NCBI GenBank assembly: GCA_910587345.1
Contig: CAJUKH010000043.1
Coordinates: forward strand, 124,001-188,000
DNA from: an uncultured Oscillospiraceae bacterium
GTDB taxonomy: Bacteria; Bacillota; Clostridia; Oscillospirales; Oscillospiraceae
Direction: 5' to 3'
DNA length: 64,000 nucleotides
Shown: positions 61,425 through 64,000 of the stretch, one piece after another
How positions within the stretch are numbered: position 1 is the first letter of the stretch
How the letters are laid out: every line of letters starts with the position of its first letter
The notes under the pieces: generated by a model
Databases searched by the model: none
What the model was told of the DNA's origin: nothing
Seen by the model: only the letters and a program-made list of their open reading frames with translations
Made by a program: the position numbers and the translations under genes

Positions 61425-63185
61425 ATGGCAGAAGAAAAATTCGAGTTCAGCTTTGAAAACCCGGCTTACCGGCAGACCTACTGGCATTCCTGCTCCCACA
61501 TCATGGCCCAGGCGGTGAAGCGGCTGTGGCCCGAGGTAAAACTGGCCATCGGCCCCGCCATCGACGAGGGCTGGTACTACGACATGGACGCCCCCTTCGC
61601 CTTCACCCCCGAGCATCTGGCCGAGATCGAGGCCGAGATGCGGAAGATCTGCAAGGAGAAAATCGCCATCGAGCGCTTCGAGCTGCCCCGGGAGGAGGCC
61701 CGGAAGCTGATGGAGGACAAGGGTGAGAAATACAAGGTGGAGCTTATCGACGACCTTCCCGCCAATGCCCCCATCTCCTTCTATAAGCAGGGCGACTTCA
61801 CCGACCTCTGCGCCGGCCCCCATCTGGACTCCACCGGCCGGGTCAAGGGCAACGGCATCAAGCTCCTCTCCTGCAACGCCGCCTACTGGCGGGGTGACGC
61901 CAACCGGGAAAGCCTTCAGCGCATCTACGGCATCGCCTTCCCCAAGAAGGAGGAACTGGACGCCTATCTGGAGCGCATTGAGGAGGCCAAGCGCCGGGAC
62001 CACCGGAAGCTGGGCAAGGAACTGGGCCTGTTCATGCTGACCGACGAAGGCCCCGGCTTCCCCTTCTTTCTGCCCAAGGGCATGGTGCTGAAAAACACTC
62101 TGCTGGACTACTGGCGGAAGGTGCATAAGCGCTATGGCTATGTGGAGATCTCCACGCCCATCATTCTCAATCAGGAGCTGTGGCACCGCTCGGGCCACTG
62201 GGACCACTACAAAGACAATATGTACACCACCGTCATCGACGGGGAGGATTACGCCGTCAAGCCCATGAACTGCCCCGGCGGCATGCTGGTCTACGCCAGC
62301 GAGCCCCACAGCTACAAGGAACTGCCCCTGCGGATGGGTGAGATCGGTCTGGTCCACCGCCATGAGCTGTCCGGCGCCCTCCACGGTCTGTTCCGGGTCC
62401 GCTGCTTCAATCAGGACGACGCCCATGTCTTCATGACCCGGGACCAGATGCAGGATGTGATCCAGGAGACGGTGCGTCTCTTTGACGAGGTCTACTCCGT
62501 CTTCGGCCTGTCCTACCAGATCGAGGTCTCCACCATGCCCGAGGACCATATCGGCGAGGTTTCTGACTGGGATTTCGCCACCGAGACCTTGAAGAAGGCC
62601 ATTGAGGCCATGGGCAAGACCTATGTCATCAATGAGGGCGACGGCGCCTTCTACGGCCCCAAGCTGGACTTCCATCTGGCCGACTCCCTGGGCCGCACCT
62701 GGCAGTGCGGCACCATCCAGCTGGATATGCAGATGCCCGAACGGTTTGAGCTGGAGTATGTGGGCGAAGACGGCCAGAAGCACCGCCCCGTCATGATCCA
62801 CCGGGTGGTGCTTGGCTCCATCGAGCGGTTCATCGGCGTCATCACCGAGCACTTTGCCGGCGCCTTCCCCGCCTGGCTGAACCCCGTACAGGTAAAACTC
62901 CTCACCGTCACCGACCGGGTGGACAACTACGCCAAAGACATCTCCGCCAGGCTAGACGCCATGGGCTTCCGTGTGGAGATCGACGACCGCAACGAAAAAA
63001 TCGGCAAAAAGATCCGGGAAGCCACCATAGAAAAGGTACCCTATATGCTGGTTCTGGGCGACCGGGACATGGAGAACGACACCGTCTCTGTCCGTCACCG
63101 CTCCGGTGAGGACCTGGGCGCCATGAGCCTGGACCAGTTCGCCGCCATGCTGAAAAACGAAGTGGACAGCATGGAAATCAAGTAA
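61425..63185 (+). CDS. thrS: Threonyl-tRNA synthetase, TGS-less form
   Basis: 586 residues. Charges tRNA-Thr. The N-terminal TGS domain of the usual 640-residue enzyme is absent; the protein starts with the editing (SAD) domain, whose zinc/editing residues lie in HSCSHIMAQAV and CAGPH. Class II motifs 2 and 3 are present, and the catalytic zinc ligands include Cys in NCPGGM. A C-terminal anticodon domain (about 485-580) closes it. Controlled by the T-box upstream. Start fixed by AAGGAGG. Confidence 0.95.
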   Translation: MAEEKFEFSFENPAYRQTYWHSCSHIMAQAVKRLWPEVKLAIGPAIDEGWYYDMDAPFAFTPEHLAEIEAEMRKICKEKIAIERFELPREEARKLMEDKGEKYKVELIDDLPANAPISFYKQGDFTDLCAGPHLDSTGRVKGNGIKLLSCNAAYWRGDANRESLQRIYGIAFPKKEELDAYLERIEEAKRRDHRKLGKELGLFMLTDEGPGFPFFLPKGMVLKNTLLDYWRKVHKRYGYVEISTPIILNQELWHRSGHWDHYKDNMYTTVIDGEDYAVKPMNCPGGMLVYASEPHSYKELPLRMGEIGLVHRHELSGALHGLFRVRCFNQDDAHVFMTRDQMQDVIQETVRLFDEVYSVFGLSYQIEVSTMPEDHIGEVSDWDFATETLKKAIEAMGKTYVINEGDGAFYGPKLDFHLADSLGRTWQCGTIQLDMQMPERFELEYVGEDGQKHRPVMIHRVVLGSIERFIGVITEHFAGAFPAWLNPVQVKLLTVTDRVDNYAKDISARLDAMGFRVEIDDRNEKIGKKIREATIEKVPYMLVLGDRDMENDTVSVRHRSGEDLGAMSLDQFAAMLKNEVDSMEIK

Positions 63186-63198
63186 TTCAAAACAAAGC

Positions 63199-63240
63199 AA
63201 CCGGGGCCACGCTGAACCCACAGCGTGGCCCCGGTTATTT
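63199..63240 (+). terminator. Terminator of thrS
   Basis: 16-bp stem (63199-63214 with 63221-63236), then TATTT. Confidence 0.8.
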
Positions 63241-63289
63241 ACGATCATCGCTCCAAATCCTCTTAATTGCTGGCTGTACGCCAAACCTT

Positions 63290-64000
63290 GACCTGCGTAG
63301 AGCGTGGGGGGCGGTTCCAGAAACCATCCCATCTCCGCAGCGGCGGGGTGCGTTTGGATGGGGGTGCGTGGGAAGCCTATGGGTGCGTGGACATGGGGGG
63401 CTATTCTTTGCAGTGCCAAAGAATGGTACCTCACACTCCCCAGCCGTTTCACGGCACTAACTCCCGCTAAACTCGCTTCGCTCATCAAGCGGGAGCAAGC
63501 ATGAAAGCCCCAAGGTCAAGACCAAGTGCGTTAGAAGCGGCTCGTGCCGTCTTTACGCTTCCATGGTCCCACTTTCCCCGCACCCGTGCGTCCGTTAGAG
63601 GAACACTAAAGAAATCACGTTGAAATTGACCCGCCTCGACCTACATAGCTTGAAGTGTGGTTCATCCCACCAGAAACCCCCCCACCCCGTAGGGGCGAGG
63701 TGCGTTTGGATGGTGGGTGTACGCCAATCCTTCAACTGCGTGGTTGTGAGGGACCATTCTTTGACGGGCCAAAGAATGGCCCCTCACACTCCCCAAGAAA
63801 GCCCCAAGGTCAAGACCAAGTGCGTTAGAATCGGCTTAAAACGTCTTTACGCCCCCACGGTCCCACTTGCCCCGCACCCGTGCGTCCGTTGGTGGAACAC
63901 TGAAGAGATGCCGTTGGAGTAGACCCGCCTCTGCCTACACAGCTTGAGGGGCGGTTCCTCTCATCAGAAAACCATCCCACCCCCGTAGGGGCGGATGTCC
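63290..64000. repeat. Array of diverged tandem non-coding repeats
   Basis: Three units beginning GACC(T/C)GC: 63290-63627, 63628-63921, and 63922 to the edge (cut off). Shared blocks include CCCCAAGGTCAAGACCAAGT, CCGCACCCGTGCGTCCGTT, GGTGCGTTTGGATG and a hairpin ATTCTTTG...CAAAGAAT. Unit 1 has an extra 60-odd bases with a CTCCCGCT/AGCGGGAG hairpin. The open frames here are short and not protein-like. No gene is seen from 63241 to the window end. Confidence 0.85.

Noticed and set aside
63267..63922. Open frames of 66-100 codons in the right-hand repeat array
   Set aside because: Frames are not kept between repeat units and the translations look random.
1..64000. CRISPR arrays, tRNA and rRNA genes, IS transposases
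   Set aside because: I looked on both strands and saw no regular spaced repeats, no tRNA-like cloverleaf with TTCGANTC, no rRNA and no transposase motif.

Overview
The window looks like a chromosomal segment of a GC-rich, spore-forming member of the Clostridia, most like the Oscillospiraceae (Flavonifractor/Lawsonibacter-type). Support: spore genes (spmA, spmB, an alpha/beta small acid-soluble spore protein), a SpoVT/AbrB-type regulator, Gram-positive promoters (TTGACA/TATAAT), a thrS T-box leader, a TGS-less ThrRS and an FMN riboswitch in front of ribU. The species call is inference; no rRNA or marker search was possible.

Left host arm (1-23026): a CPBP protease cut by the window edge; an Rrf2 regulator followed by an Fe-S aldo/keto reductase, a C_GCAxxG_C_C protein and a DUF1835 protein; spmAB; an abrB-like gene; a run of minus-strand genes (lipoprotein, hom, rsmI, trmN6-like, Nudix, pentapeptide repeat, GT2, another lipoprotein); an ECF sigma factor with its membrane anti-sigma-like partner; argS with a DUF1934 gene; an FMN-riboswitch operon (ribU plus a creatininase-family hydrolase); Nudix; murI; a rhomboid protease; then a spore protein gene.

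The centre (23027-42608, 19,580 bp between crossover points) is an integrated mobilizable element. It sits inside the spore protein gene and ends inside its own large serine recombinase gene. The two junctions share AAGAA in the same reading phase. The 3' end of the spore protein gene is therefore found as the last codons of the recombinase gene, and the apparent native 3' end of the recombinase gene is found as the tail of the spore protein gene. The joined outer arms form a near-palindromic attP centred on AA. Cargo: an AbiE toxin-antitoxin pair, a structured RNA with terminator, a small resolvase, a large plus-strand operon of two methyltransferase-like proteins, a GIY-YIG/SF2 helicase, a HIRAN protein, a zinc-ribbon/pseudo-exonuclease protein and a UvrD-type helicase (probably anti-phage), a HEPN-like gene with a DUF6076 gene, an oriT-like palindrome, MobC, a relaxase and an out-of-frame gene inside the relaxase gene. 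No conjugation channel genes are present, so transfer would need a helper.

Right host arm (42609-64000): ppa, glf and a GT2 gene, an MFS carrier, a repeat-bearing DUF4397 surface-type protein, Nudix, folA and thyA, a drug-efflux-like MFS carrier, a PNPOx-like flavin protein, a CorC/HlyC membrane protein with a TetR regulator, a lipoprotein with an FMN-attachment-like motif, rlmB, a membrane protein resembling a P-type ATPase without its catalytic aspartate, a decayed MuF/barnase toxin with an intact barstar-like immunity gene (split by a short AT-rich insert), thrS, and a non-coding array of tandem diverged repeats running off the right edge.
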